Below are positions 57,063 through 64,000 of a DNA stretch of 64,000 nucleotides, piece after piece. Within the stretch, counting starts at the first letter, position 1; each line of letters begins with the position of its first letter. The stretch is from NCBI RefSeq assembly GCF_013410655.1, contig NZ_JACCFP010000001.1:3867501-3931500 (forward strand), read 5' to 3'. Both the position numbers and the translations under genes were made by a program. This stretch comes from Nocardioides thalensis. Its GTDB lineage: Bacteria; Actinomycetota; Actinomycetes; Propionibacteriales; Nocardioidaceae. A model generated the notes under the pieces. It was not told the DNA's origin. It ran no database searches and saw nothing but the letters and a program-made list of their open reading frames with translations.

Positions 57063-58715
57063 TCAGGGGAGCCGCGACTCCACGTGGCTGGCGAGCAGAC
57101 CGAGTGGGAGCGCGCCCGAGTCGAGGACCGCGTCGTGGAACGCCTTGATGTCGAACCGGTCGCCCTGGCGCTGCTGGGCCGCCTCGCGGATCCGCAGGAT
57201 CTCGAGCCGGCCGATCATGTAGGACAGCGCCTGACCGGGCGTGACGGCGTAGCGGTCGATCTCGGCGATCGCGTGCGAGAGCGGAAGCGGCGAGTTGGCG
57301 ACCAGGTAGTCGACCGCCTGCTGACGGCTCCAGCCCATCGCGTGCATGCCGGTGTCGACGACCAGGCGGCATGCGCGCATCGAGTCCGCGGCGAGCATGC
57401 CGATCCGGTCCATCGGCGTCGTGTAGAGGCCCATCTCGTCGGCGAGCCGCTCGGTGTAGAGGCCCCAGCCTTCGCTGTAGGCGACGCAGAACGCGGTCTT
57501 GCGGAAGTCGGGCAGGTCCTCGAGCTCCTGCGCGATGGCGATCTGGAGGTGGTGGCCGGGGATCCCCTCGTGGTAGGCGGTCGCCTCGATCTGGTAGCGC
57601 CCCCAGCCCTCGGGGTCGCTCACGTTCATGAAGAAGACGCCGCCGCGGCTGCCGTCCATCGCCGGCCGGAAGTAATAGGCCACCGCGCCGCTGGTCGTCG
57701 CCTCGACGTCGCAGTCGGACTTCGGCAGCCGGCCGAACCAGTCGCCCATGACCGCCTTGGCCTTGTCCATCGCGGCCTTGGAGTCCGCAACGATCTCGTC
57801 GGGATCGGTGTGGTGGAGCGCGGGGTCGTCGCGGAGCGCCGCGAGGATCGTCGCCACGTCGGCGCTGCCCACGACGTCGGGCCCGAGCTCGGCGTACTCC
57901 TCCGCCAGCGAGGCGACCTGGTCGAGCCCGATCTCGTGGATCTCCTGCGGGCTCATCTCGGTGGTCGTGTAGAACCGCGCGAGCGTCCGGTAGGCCTCCT
58001 CGCCGCCCGGAAGGTGCACCAGGCCGACGTTCTCGTCCTCGCGGGCGTGGTGCATGACCTCGTCGCTGAGGACGTGGCGGTACGTCGCGAGCGCCGGCCT
58101 GACCTGCTCCTCGACGACGTCGCGCATCCGGCCGACGAGCGCGTCGCGGTCGATGCCGTCCGGCGTGGAGCCGATCGCCAGCAGCCGGTCGTCGGCGAGC
58201 GGCTCGGCCAGCCAGTCGTCGAGCTGCTTGATGGTGTCGGCGACCGCGAACGCGGCCGGCGTACGACCACTCGCGACGCCGTCGCGGTGGCGCTCGGCGA
58301 GGTCGGTGAAGTACGTCGCGATGCCTGCCAGCTTGTCGACCATCGCTTCGGCGACCTCGGGCGTGGGCAGCGACAGCTTCGGGACGTACATCCCGAGCGA
58401 CGTCTGGGCCCCGAAGATCGGGTTGGCGCCGTAGTCGGCGCTGTGGAGCTCGGCCACCTCCGCCGTCGAGCGCGCGTCCCAGGAGAGCATCGCGCGCGAC
58501 AGCCGCTCCTGCTCGTCGAGGCCGCTCTCGTCGATCGCCTCGGCACGCTCGGCGAAGTCGCGCGCCTCCGCGATCGCCGCATCCTCGGCGGCACGACTGA
58601 CGTCGGTGTAGGCGCCCGCCACCGAGTACTCCCCCGACATGTGCGCCCACAGGGGGTTCTGGCGGTAGCGGAAGCGCTGGTAGTCGTCGGCGAGCTGCGC
58701 GAGGTCGTCGGTCAC
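57063..58715 (-). CDS. DUF885 family putative zinc metallopeptidase
   Basis: A 550-residue cytoplasmic protein of the DUF885 family. The key metal-binding motif is ATAYHEGIPGHHLQIAIAQE (HEGxxGHH), followed by VAYSEGWGLYTERLADEMG (additional Glu ligand). FRPAMDGSRGGVFFMNVSDP and RIGMLAADSMRACRLVVDTG complete the conserved region, as do MGWSRQQAVDYL and PGQALSYMIGRLEI. Family members are suggested to be zinc carboxypeptidases or oligopeptidases. The gene is preceded on the same strand by the PASTA lipoprotein. Confidence 0.92.
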   Translation of the reverse strand: MTDDLAQLADDYQRFRYRQNPLWAHMSGEYSVAGAYTDVSRAAEDAAIAEARDFAERAEAIDESGLDEQERLSRAMLSWDARSTAEVAELHSADYGANPIFGAQTSLGMYVPKLSLPTPEVAEAMVDKLAGIATYFTDLAERHRDGVASGRTPAAFAVADTIKQLDDWLAEPLADDRLLAIGSTPDGIDRDALVGRMRDVVEEQVRPALATYRHVLSDEVMHHAREDENVGLVHLPGGEEAYRTLARFYTTTEMSPQEIHEIGLDQVASLAEEYAELGPDVVGSADVATILAALRDDPALHHTDPDEIVADSKAAMDKAKAVMGDWFGRLPKSDCDVEATTSGAVAYYFRPAMDGSRGGVFFMNVSDPEGWGRYQIEATAYHEGIPGHHLQIAIAQELEDLPDFRKTAFCVAYSEGWGLYTERLADEMGLYTTPMDRIGMLAADSMRACRLVVDTGMHAMGWSRQQAVDYLVANSPLPLSHAIAEIDRYAVTPGQALSYMIGRLEILRIREAAQQRQGDRFDIKAFHDAVLDSGALPLGLLASHVESRLP

Positions 58716-59554
58716 GCGGTCAGTTCTATCCCGCGGGTGGTGGGCGGGGCGAGGGGTTTGCCGGCTGTTTCAGGGTTCGGCCCAGCCGAGGTTGGCAGCG
58801 GCGATGCGATCGTCGGCGTCGACGTAGAGCTCGACGGCCCAGTAGTCGACACACGAGAGTCCCTCGTCGGGGTGATCGTCACTCGCTGGAGGCCTGCCCA
58901 TGCACGCGGCGGGGCTCCTGGGTGCGCGCATGGGTGCTGCGCCGGCGCACCTGTGAACGCGAGGCGTCCCGGCCAGGCGCCGACGGTGTCGGCTGCCGAG
59001 AACGGACAGGTCCGTGCGGCATAGAACGGCCGGCACACGCGCCAGTGACGGTGGTCGGCCAGGTCTTCGGCGTCGCGGGTCTCGACGATCCTGTTCCCGA
59101 GGTAGAGCTCCACGCGGCTGGCCAGAGGCGGGCTCCCGAGCCCGCGGGCGAACGCCACGAACTGCTCGGCAACCGCCGTCAGGTGCGGCTCGGTCGGGGA
59201 CAGCCGCAAGCCGCACTCGCCATGACTGCCGGTGTTGACCTCGACGACGACCCGCTCGCCCGCCCCCACGGTCTCTCCCGCGTCGGGGCGCTGGGCATAG
59301 ACACCACGCGGCGTGCACGCCGACATCAGGCTCGGGTGGCGTACGGGCGTCAGCCCGCTCTCCCGGATCGCGTCCCGCGCGTCACGCCCACGCAGCCCGA
59401 TCACGTCCGGCACCGCGACGGGCGCTCCTGGCGCCGATGACCGCCCACCCTCGGGGCGCGGAGGCGGCACCGCGGCCGGGATAGCGCGCTCCGAAGCACA
59501 CCCGCCGAGCAGCAGCAGCCCGAGCCCCGCTGCTGCCACGGCGATGCGCCTCAT
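58712..59554 (-). CDS. PASTA-domain lipoprotein, apparent frameshift near the 3' end
   Basis: A secreted lipoprotein with lipobox LGGC (Cys19). Residues ~47-110 form a PASTA domain (VAVPDVIGLRGRDARDAIRE, then QRPDAGETVGAGERVVVEVN). The following ~150 residues are an uncharacterised domain with VAEQFVAFARGLGSPPLASR and WRVCRPFYAARTCPFSAADT. As read, the frame ends RVTITPTRDSRVS and overlaps the DUF885 start. A 1-nt change in the CCCC run at 58869-58872 would instead give DEGLSCVDYWAVELYVDADD, stopping at 58770, which matches the remnant at 56261-56625. Probable frameshift or assembly error. Role possibly peptidoglycan sensing. Confidence 0.75.
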   Translation of the reverse strand: MRRIAVAAAGLGLLLLGGCASERAIPAAVPPPRPEGGRSSAPGAPVAVPDVIGLRGRDARDAIRESGLTPVRHPSLMSACTPRGVYAQRPDAGETVGAGERVVVEVNTGSHGECGLRLSPTEPHLTAVAEQFVAFARGLGSPPLASRVELYLGNRIVETRDAEDLADHRHWRVCRPFYAARTCPFSAADTVGAWPGRLAFTGAPAQHPCAHPGAPPRAWAGLQRVTITPTRDSRVSTTGPSSSTSTPTIASPLPTSAGPNPETAGKPLAPPTTRGIELTA

Positions 59555-59599
59555 GGGGGTTGCACGCGCTGCGGACGGCGGCGGTTGTCGAGCGCGTGA

Positions 59600-59648
59600 A
59601 CAACGCGGAGGATCCGTTCAACCTGGTTGAACGGATCCTCCGCGTTGT
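59600..59648. repeat. Perfect 49-bp palindrome (24-bp arms, 1-nt centre)
   Basis: The left arm at 59600-59623 begins ACAACGCGGAGGATCCG and ends TTCAACC; the right arm at 59625-59648 is its exact reverse complement, with a single T at 59624. It lies between the PASTA lipoprotein start and the EtfD stop, both on the minus strand, beginning 14 bp after the EtfD stop. It could be the EtfD terminator (as an RNA hairpin the loop would open to a few nt), but perfect symmetry of this length is unusual for a terminator without a U-run. Confidence 0.9.
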
Positions 59649-59662
59649 GTCCGAAGAGCCTG

Positions 59663-62600
59663 TCAGAGATCGAAGAGCGAGCCCGACTTGTTGATGTCCA
59701 CGTCGGTGCGCGGCTCGTTGGTCTCGCCGTCCGACGAGGCCGGCGTCGCAGCCTCGGCCGTCGACTCATCCGCTGCAGCCTGCTCAGGCTCGGCCGGCTC
59801 GTCCTCGGTGGCCGCCTCCTCAGCAGCGGTCGCCTCTGCGGGCTCCGCCGCGGCCTCTGCTGCCTCCATGGTCGGCTCCACGCTGTGCGCGGCTGCCGAC
59901 TCGGAGGCCGGAGCGGACTCCGGCGTCGCCTCGTTGGCGGTGGTCGGCTCGTCCGGCGCGGCGATGTCGAACAGCGAGCCGCCCGACGGGATCTCGGCAG
60001 CCGGCGCCGCGGCCGGCGACGCAGGGGGTGCGGCCGGAGCCGCAGCCTCGGGGGACTCGTCGACCGCCGCGGCCTCCTCGGCGCGGGCGTCGGACTCGGC
60101 CGGCGCGGGAGCCGCCGCCGCGCTCTCCGGCGCGCTCTCGGACGCGGCGATGTCGAACAGCGACCCGCCCGACGGGACTTCGCTCGCAGGTGCGGGCGCG
60201 GCCTTCGCGGGCTCTGCCTTCGCAGGCTCCGCCTTCGTCGGCTCTGCCTTCGCAGGCTCCGCCTTGGCCTCGGCCGGCTTCTCCTCCGCCGCGGGGGCGG
60301 GAGTGTCGAACAGCGATCCGCCGCTGTCGCCACCGACGTCGAAGAGCGAGCCACCCGAGGCGGGCTTGCTCTCCTCAGCAGGCTTCTCCTCGGCAGGCGC
60401 CGGGGTGTCGAACAGCGACCCGCCGGACTTCGACTCGGCCGGCGTATCCGCTGCCGGGGCGTCATCGAACAGCGACCCACCCGACTTCGACTCCGCCGGC
60501 GCGTCCGCGGCCGGGGCGTCGCCGAACAGCGACCCGCCCGACGTCGACTCCGCCGGGGCGTCCGCAGCCGGCGCGTCCCCGAACAGCGAGCTGCCGCCCT
60601 CGGCGGCCGCCGTCTCCCCGGTCGCGGCCGGGGCCGGCGACGGCGACGGCGCGGATGCCTTCGCAGCAGGGGCGTCGTGGTCGGAGTCCGAGAAGATCGA
60701 GATGCCCACGTCGCCGTCGGACTTCGCGCTCTTCTTGGCCTTGCCGTTCTTCTTCGCCTTCGGCTCCGCGACGGGCTTCTCGAGGACCTCGACCGCCGTA
60801 CCCGCTGCGCGGGCCTCGATCGCGGCCTTCGGGTCGACGAACGACTTCTTGAGAGGGTCACCAGCGGGCTCGGCCGTAGCCGGCGCACCCTCGCCGGGCG
60901 CCATCTTGGTGGCCTGCTCGCCCTTCACGGACGCGAGCAGCATCTGGGCGACGTCGAGGACCTCGACCTCCTCGCGGGCAACACCGTCGGCCTGCAGCTT
61001 GGTCAGGCCGTCGGCCAGCATGACCCGGCAGAAGGGGCAGCCGACGGCGATCTGGTCGGCGCCGGTGCCGACGGCCTCGGTGGTGCGGTTGATGTTGATC
61101 CGCTCACCGATGGTCTCCTCCATCCACATCCGGGCACCGCCTGCGCCGCAGCAGAACGAGCGCTCGTTGCTGCGCTCCATCTCCTTGTACTGCGCGCCGG
61201 GGAGGATCTCGAGGAGCTCGCGCGGCGGGGTGTAGACCTTGTTGTGGCGGCCCAGGAAGCACGGGTCGTGGTAGGTGATCGAGCGCTTGTGCGCGCCGGC
61301 GCCGGACTTGACCGTCGTCAGCTTGCCCTCGCGCACGAGGCGGTTCAGCAGCTGGGTGTGGTGGACCACCTCCAGCTCGATACCGAACTCCTTGTACTCG
61401 TTCTTGAGGGTGTTGAAGCAGTGGGCGCAGGTCGAGACGACCTTCTTGACCTTGTACTCCTTGAACGTCTCCACGTTCTGCTGGGCCAGGCCCTGGAAGA
61501 CGAACTCGTTGCCGGCCCGGCGGGCGGAGTCGCCCGTGCAGGTCTCGCCGTTGCCGAGCACGCCGAAGGAGACGCCGGCGATGTCGAGCAACTCGGCCAC
61601 GGCGCGCGTGGTCTTCTTCGCGCGGTCCTCGTAGGCGCCGGCGCAGCCGACCCAGAACAGCCAGTCGACCGAGTCGAGGTCCTCGATGTCGTCACCGACG
61701 ACCTTGACGTCGAACGGCAGGTCCTTCGCCCAGTCCATGCGCGCGGTGGGCGACATGTTCCAGGGGTTGCCCTTGTTCTCGAGCCCCTTGAAGAGGCCGT
61801 TGAGCTCGGAGGGGAAGTTGGACTCGACCAGCACCTGGTAGCGGCGCATGTCGACGAAGTGGTCGACGTGCTCGATGTCGACCGGGCACTGCTGCACGCA
61901 GGCGCCGCAGTTGGTGCACGCCCACAGGGCGTCCTCGTCGACGACGAACTCGCCGCCCTCGGGCATGTAGAACCACTCGACCGGCTCGCCGTCGTCGTTG
62001 CGCTCCACCGCGCCCACGAGCGCGCGGTCGGCGGCGCCATCGCCGTTCGCGGCGACGTACGCCTGCTCGCGCATCGCCATCATCATCAGCTTCGGCGAGA
62101 GCGGCTTGTCGGTGTGCCAAGCGGGGCACTGCGACTGGCAGCGACCGCACTCGGTGCAGGTGGTGAAGTCGAGGATGTCCTTCCAGGAGAAGTCCCAGAT
62201 GGACCCGGCGCCGAGGACGGAGTCCTCGTCGAGGTCGTCGATGTCGTCGAGCGTGATCGGCTTGCCGTTCGAGGTGAGCGGCTTGACGGCGCCCAGCGCC
62301 GTGCTGCCGTCGTCCTCGCGCTTGAACCAGATGTTGAACCACGCGGTGAACCGGTGCCACGCCACGCCCATGGTCAGGTTGGTGGCGACGACGAGCAGCC
62401 AGGCCATCGCGGAGACGATCTTGATCGCGGCGATGACGAAGATGATGTTTTCGAGGGTCCCGATCGAGTCGTGGCCGGTCGGGTAGAGACCGCCGAAGAA
62501 CTGCGAGATCGGGAAGTGGAAGCCGGTGGCGTGGTCGGCGATCTCGCCGCCGTGCGCCTTGGCCAAGTTGTACTCCGCGCCTCGGATGAAGAGGATCGCC

Positions 62601-63094
62601 GCGCTCTCGAGGAGCACCATCGCCTCGACGAAGAACGCCTGCCACATCGTCGACCCGAAGAACCGGCTCGCGCGGCCCTGCTGGGACGGCAGGTGGGTGA
62701 GCCGGTAGACGATCAGCGGGATGATGCCGAGGGCACCGAAGAGGCCGAGCACCTCGGCCAGCCACTCGTAGACGAACAGCTCGCCGACCACGGGGAGCGT
62801 CCACTCCGCGTCGAAGAGCTGGAAGTACGCCGCGCCGACGGCCGTCGAGAGGAAGAGGAAGGCCGCGAAGGCGAACCAGTGGAGGGCGCCGACCCAGGTC
62901 CACTGGAGCATCCGGGTGTGACCGAACGTCTCCTTGAGCATGGTGACGGTCCGGCCGGCCGGGTTGCCGGTCCGGCCCGGGGCCGCCTGGCCCTTGCGGA
63001 TGACGCCGAGCATCGACCTCACGGCCCACGCGACCACCACCAGGGTGACGGCGGTGAGGGCGAGCGACACCACGATCGCGACGGTCTGCACCAT
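59663..63094 (-). CDS. etfD: EtfD-like membrane (Fe-S) oxidoreductase with repetitive C-terminal tail
   Basis: A 1143-residue membrane protein homologous to the mycobacterial EtfD (Rv0338c) family, which takes electrons from EtfBA, itself reduced by acyl-CoA dehydrogenases, and passes them to menaquinone. The N-terminal ~260 residues have about five transmembrane helices. Two [4Fe-4S] ferredoxin motifs follow, CTECGRCQSQCP and CTNCGACVQQCP. Two CCG domains contain VGCAGAYEDRAKK, CAHCFNTLKNEY, HDPCFLGRHN and SFCCGAGGARMW. Residues ~730-1143 are low-complexity Ala/Pro/Glu with nine (S/G)SLF(D/G) motifs, the last at the extreme C-terminus. GGAGA precedes the ATG. A FadE5-like partner enzyme is at 40243-42102. 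Confidence 0.9.
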   Translation of the reverse strand: MVQTVAIVVSLALTAVTLVVVAWAVRSMLGVIRKGQAAPGRTGNPAGRTVTMLKETFGHTRMLQWTWVGALHWFAFAAFLFLSTAVGAAYFQLFDAEWTLPVVGELFVYEWLAEVLGLFGALGIIPLIVYRLTHLPSQQGRASRFFGSTMWQAFFVEAMVLLESAAILFIRGAEYNLAKAHGGEIADHATGFHFPISQFFGGLYPTGHDSIGTLENIIFVIAAIKIVSAMAWLLVVATNLTMGVAWHRFTAWFNIWFKREDDGSTALGAVKPLTSNGKPITLDDIDDLDEDSVLGAGSIWDFSWKDILDFTTCTECGRCQSQCPAWHTDKPLSPKLMMMAMREQAYVAANGDGAADRALVGAVERNDDGEPVEWFYMPEGGEFVVDEDALWACTNCGACVQQCPVDIEHVDHFVDMRRYQVLVESNFPSELNGLFKGLENKGNPWNMSPTARMDWAKDLPFDVKVVGDDIEDLDSVDWLFWVGCAGAYEDRAKKTTRAVAELLDIAGVSFGVLGNGETCTGDSARRAGNEFVFQGLAQQNVETFKEYKVKKVVSTCAHCFNTLKNEYKEFGIELEVVHHTQLLNRLVREGKLTTVKSGAGAHKRSITYHDPCFLGRHNKVYTPPRELLEILPGAQYKEMERSNERSFCCGAGGARMWMEETIGERININRTTEAVGTGADQIAVGCPFCRVMLADGLTKLQADGVAREEVEVLDVAQMLLASVKGEQATKMAPGEGAPATAEPAGDPLKKSFVDPKAAIEARAAGTAVEVLEKPVAEPKAKKNGKAKKSAKSDGDVGISIFSDSDHDAPAAKASAPSPSPAPAATGETAAAEGGSSLFGDAPAADAPAESTSGGSLFGDAPAADAPAESKSGGSLFDDAPAADTPAESKSGGSLFDTPAPAEEKPAEESKPASGGSLFDVGGDSGGSLFDTPAPAAEEKPAEAKAEPAKAEPTKAEPAKAEPAKAAPAPASEVPSGGSLFDIAASESAPESAAAAPAPAESDARAEEAAAVDESPEAAAPAAPPASPAAAPAAEIPSGGSLFDIAAPDEPTTANEATPESAPASESAAAHSVEPTMEAAEAAAEPAEATAAEEAATEDEPAEPEQAAADESTAEAATPASSDGETNEPRTDVDINKSGSLFDL

Positions 63095-63250
63095 TTCCAG
63101 TGTCTCCTCATCGATGAGGGCGCGCTCCGAGCACGCCCGCGGGGACCTGTTGCTTCTGGCCGAGCCTAGGGTCCCGGCGCCGTTGAGCCGCGATCAGGCA
63201 AGCCTTAGATCACGGGCCGCGGGCGCCGTACAGGCCGGCTCGCCGAATAC

Positions 63251-63264
63251 TACCCGTTGGTAAC
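63251..63264 (-). promoter_or_regulatory. Palindromic motif upstream of EtfD-like gene
   Basis: TACCCGTTGGTAAC lies ~157 bp upstream of the start, in the 283-bp gap between the EtfD-like gene and the next gene. The core matches the motifs upstream of the FadE5-like gene (TACTCGCGGGTAAC) and the CoA-ester lyases. The rest of the gap shows no other clear site apart from the terminator at 63314-63357. Confidence 0.5.
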
Positions 63265-63313
63265 TTCCGTGGCGGGTGACGCTCGCCTCACCTGTGCGAA
63301 GCCGACCACCCGC

Positions 63314-63357
63314 AAAAAGTCCGAGAGGACCGTCCCCGGACGGGAACGGCCCTCTCG
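63314..63357 (-). terminator. Intrinsic terminator of the gene at 63378-64000
   Basis: On the minus strand CGAGAGG pairs with CCTCTCG, and the stem continues inward with one mismatch through the CCGT/ACGG pairs. The stem is followed directly by GACTTTTTGCG, a real T-run, so this is one of the few classical rho-independent terminators here. It lies 21 bp past the stop codon. Confidence 0.9.
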
Positions 63358-63377
63358 TTGGTCGAGCTACTGCGCGA

Positions 63378-64000
63378 TCAGCGCAGCGGGGGCAGCTGGC
63401 CCACGCGCATCCGGGCGACGCCCAGGTTGATCGTGGCGCCGGTGCCGTCGAGCAGCGTCAGCCGCAGGGCGGTGACCTCGAGGCCACCCTTGAGCTTGCG
63501 CTCGATGCCCTCCTCGATCTTCAGCAGACCGGGGATCTCCAGACCCTCGAGCGGGATCGGGGTCGGCTCGCCGTCGACCGTCAGGGTCAGCACGTTGGTG
63601 CCCGTCGAGTCGCGGATGACCTTCTTCTTGCCCCGCTCACGCCGCACGTAGGCGCGGGCGGAGATGCCGGAGATCTCGATCATGCCGTTGAGGAGGGAGA
63701 TGTCGGCGACCTCGGCCATCTCGTAGCCGGAGGCCTTGTTCTTGAAGGCCTGGGCCTTCTGCCGCACGGAGACCGCGCCGACCGACGCGAGCGCCGGCAG
63801 GTCGACCTGGAGGACGTCCTTCTCGATGACCTCGCCGTCGGTGCCGTCGCAGGGCATGAAGACCTGCGGGATGCGGCCGACGCCGACGACGTCGCCGAGG
63901 ATGTCGGCGGAGACGCCGTACGCGATCCCGCCGAAGACGCCCAGGTCGGCCTTGCCGATCTTGGTCGAGGCACGAGCCAGGATCACGCGGCTGTTGGTGG
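63378..64000 (-). CDS. Probable secreted beta-rich protein, 5' end outside the window
   Basis: The frame is open to the window edge (TNSRVILARASTKIGK precedes or includes the first in-frame GTG), so the start and any signal peptide lie beyond 64000. The visible ~207 residues are rich in strands and Gly/Val: GVFGGIAYGVSADILGDVVG, FMPCDGTDGEV, DVLQVDLPALASVGAV and a C-terminal part with ISGISARAYVRRERGKKKVI, LTLTVDGEPTPIPLEG and LTLLDGTGATINLGVARMRV. This looks like an actinobacterial cell-surface or anchor-P-type protein, but no family is certain. It ends with a strong intrinsic terminator. Confidence 0.7.
   Translation of the reverse strand, partial: TNSRVILARASTKIGKADLGVFGGIAYGVSADILGDVVGVGRIPQVFMPCDGTDGEVIEKDVLQVDLPALASVGAVSVRQKAQAFKNKASGYEMAEVADISLLNGMIEISGISARAYVRRERGKKKVIRDSTGTNVLTLTVDGEPTPIPLEGLEIPGLLKIEEGIERKLKGGLEVTALRLTLLDGTGATINLGVARMRVGQLPPLR

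Noticed and set aside
59627..63169. A 1180-codon plus-strand frame antisense to the EtfD-like gene
   Set aside because: Low-complexity Arg/Gly/Leu/Val product, no motif, while the opposite strand encodes two ferredoxin and two CCG domains.

Overview
The window looks like chromosomal DNA of a high-GC actinobacterium, probably Nocardioides or another member of the Nocardioidaceae (inference). Supporting signs are the strong GC bias at third codon positions, frequent GTG starts, a short actinobacterial-type DnaK with an HspR-type HAIR operator, an F420-dependent LLM oxidoreductase, a mycothiol-dependent-type maleylpyruvate isomerase family protein, an EtfD-like membrane iron-sulfur oxidoreductase, type VII secretion-like small proteins and an IdeR/DtxR iron box. 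There is no phage, insertion sequence, CRISPR array or rRNA. One tRNA-Gly(CCC) is present. No gene-free stretch exceeds 300 bases.

Layout. 1-4.8 kb: dnaK (3' end outside the window), an M28 peptidase, a CapA-like lipoprotein and a membrane-anchored protein. 4.8-11.7 kb: two short clusters under KstR-like operators (NTF2-like/LLM/DUF1214 and SDR/sulfotransferase), separated by an aldo/keto reductase and an M14 carboxypeptidase. 11.7-17 kb: a VOC protein, a three-gene type VII secretion-like cassette and a large LuxR-type ATPase regulator. 17-24.5 kb: TetR with an alpha/beta hydrolase, a nitroreductase, an ABC exporter and several reductases. 24.5-30.2 kb: two CoA-ester lyases, a PadR/HAAS pair, an amidohydrolase and a histone-H1-like protein. 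30.2-36.8 kb: tandemly duplicated SGNH lipoproteins, a PucR regulator with ferredoxin reductase and acyl desaturase, and a crotonase. 36.8-42.8 kb: SDR, MPI-family protein, ArgO/LysG pair, FadE5-like acyl-CoA dehydrogenase and an Rrf2 regulator. 42.8-50 kb: a secreted metalloprotease-like protein, small enzymes, TetR with a frameshifted SRPBCC gene, the tRNA and an SGNH esterase. 50-59.6 kb: dcd, a siderophore-interacting protein, SDR, CocE-type hydrolase, DUF4097/RHH pair, a sigma factor lacking region 4, a DUF885 protein and a PASTA lipoprotein. 59.6-64 kb: the EtfD-like protein and a partial secreted-type protein.

How the genes work together. A theme is lipid and steroid-type acyl-CoA metabolism. 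Five sites match the KstR operator consensus TNNAACNNGTTNNA or miss it by one base, and they sit upstream of LLM/NTF2, SDR/sulfotransferase, SnoaL-like, SDR and CocE-hydrolase genes. A second palindromic motif (TACYCG-type, ending GGTAAC) lies upstream of FadE5, EtfD and the CoA-ester lyase pair. FadE5 and EtfD are linked biochemically through electron transfer from acyl-CoA dehydrogenases.

The most unusual structure is non-coding. Several families of long symmetric intergenic repeats occur: a CCGAGTCGG family with a TGATCA centre, its AGAAGTT variant, a 38-bp-arm palindrome, a CCGAACCGGCACGGTTGGC family that brackets one SDR gene in inverted orientation, a leader repeat between KstR-like boxes and start codons, and a perfect 24-bp-arm palindrome after the EtfD gene. 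Protein-level oddities are a nine-copy SLF-motif tail on EtfD and a sigma factor fused to a piece of a lipoprotein-like gene. Three genes between 48 and 59 kb carry apparent 1-nt frameshifts in GC-rich runs.
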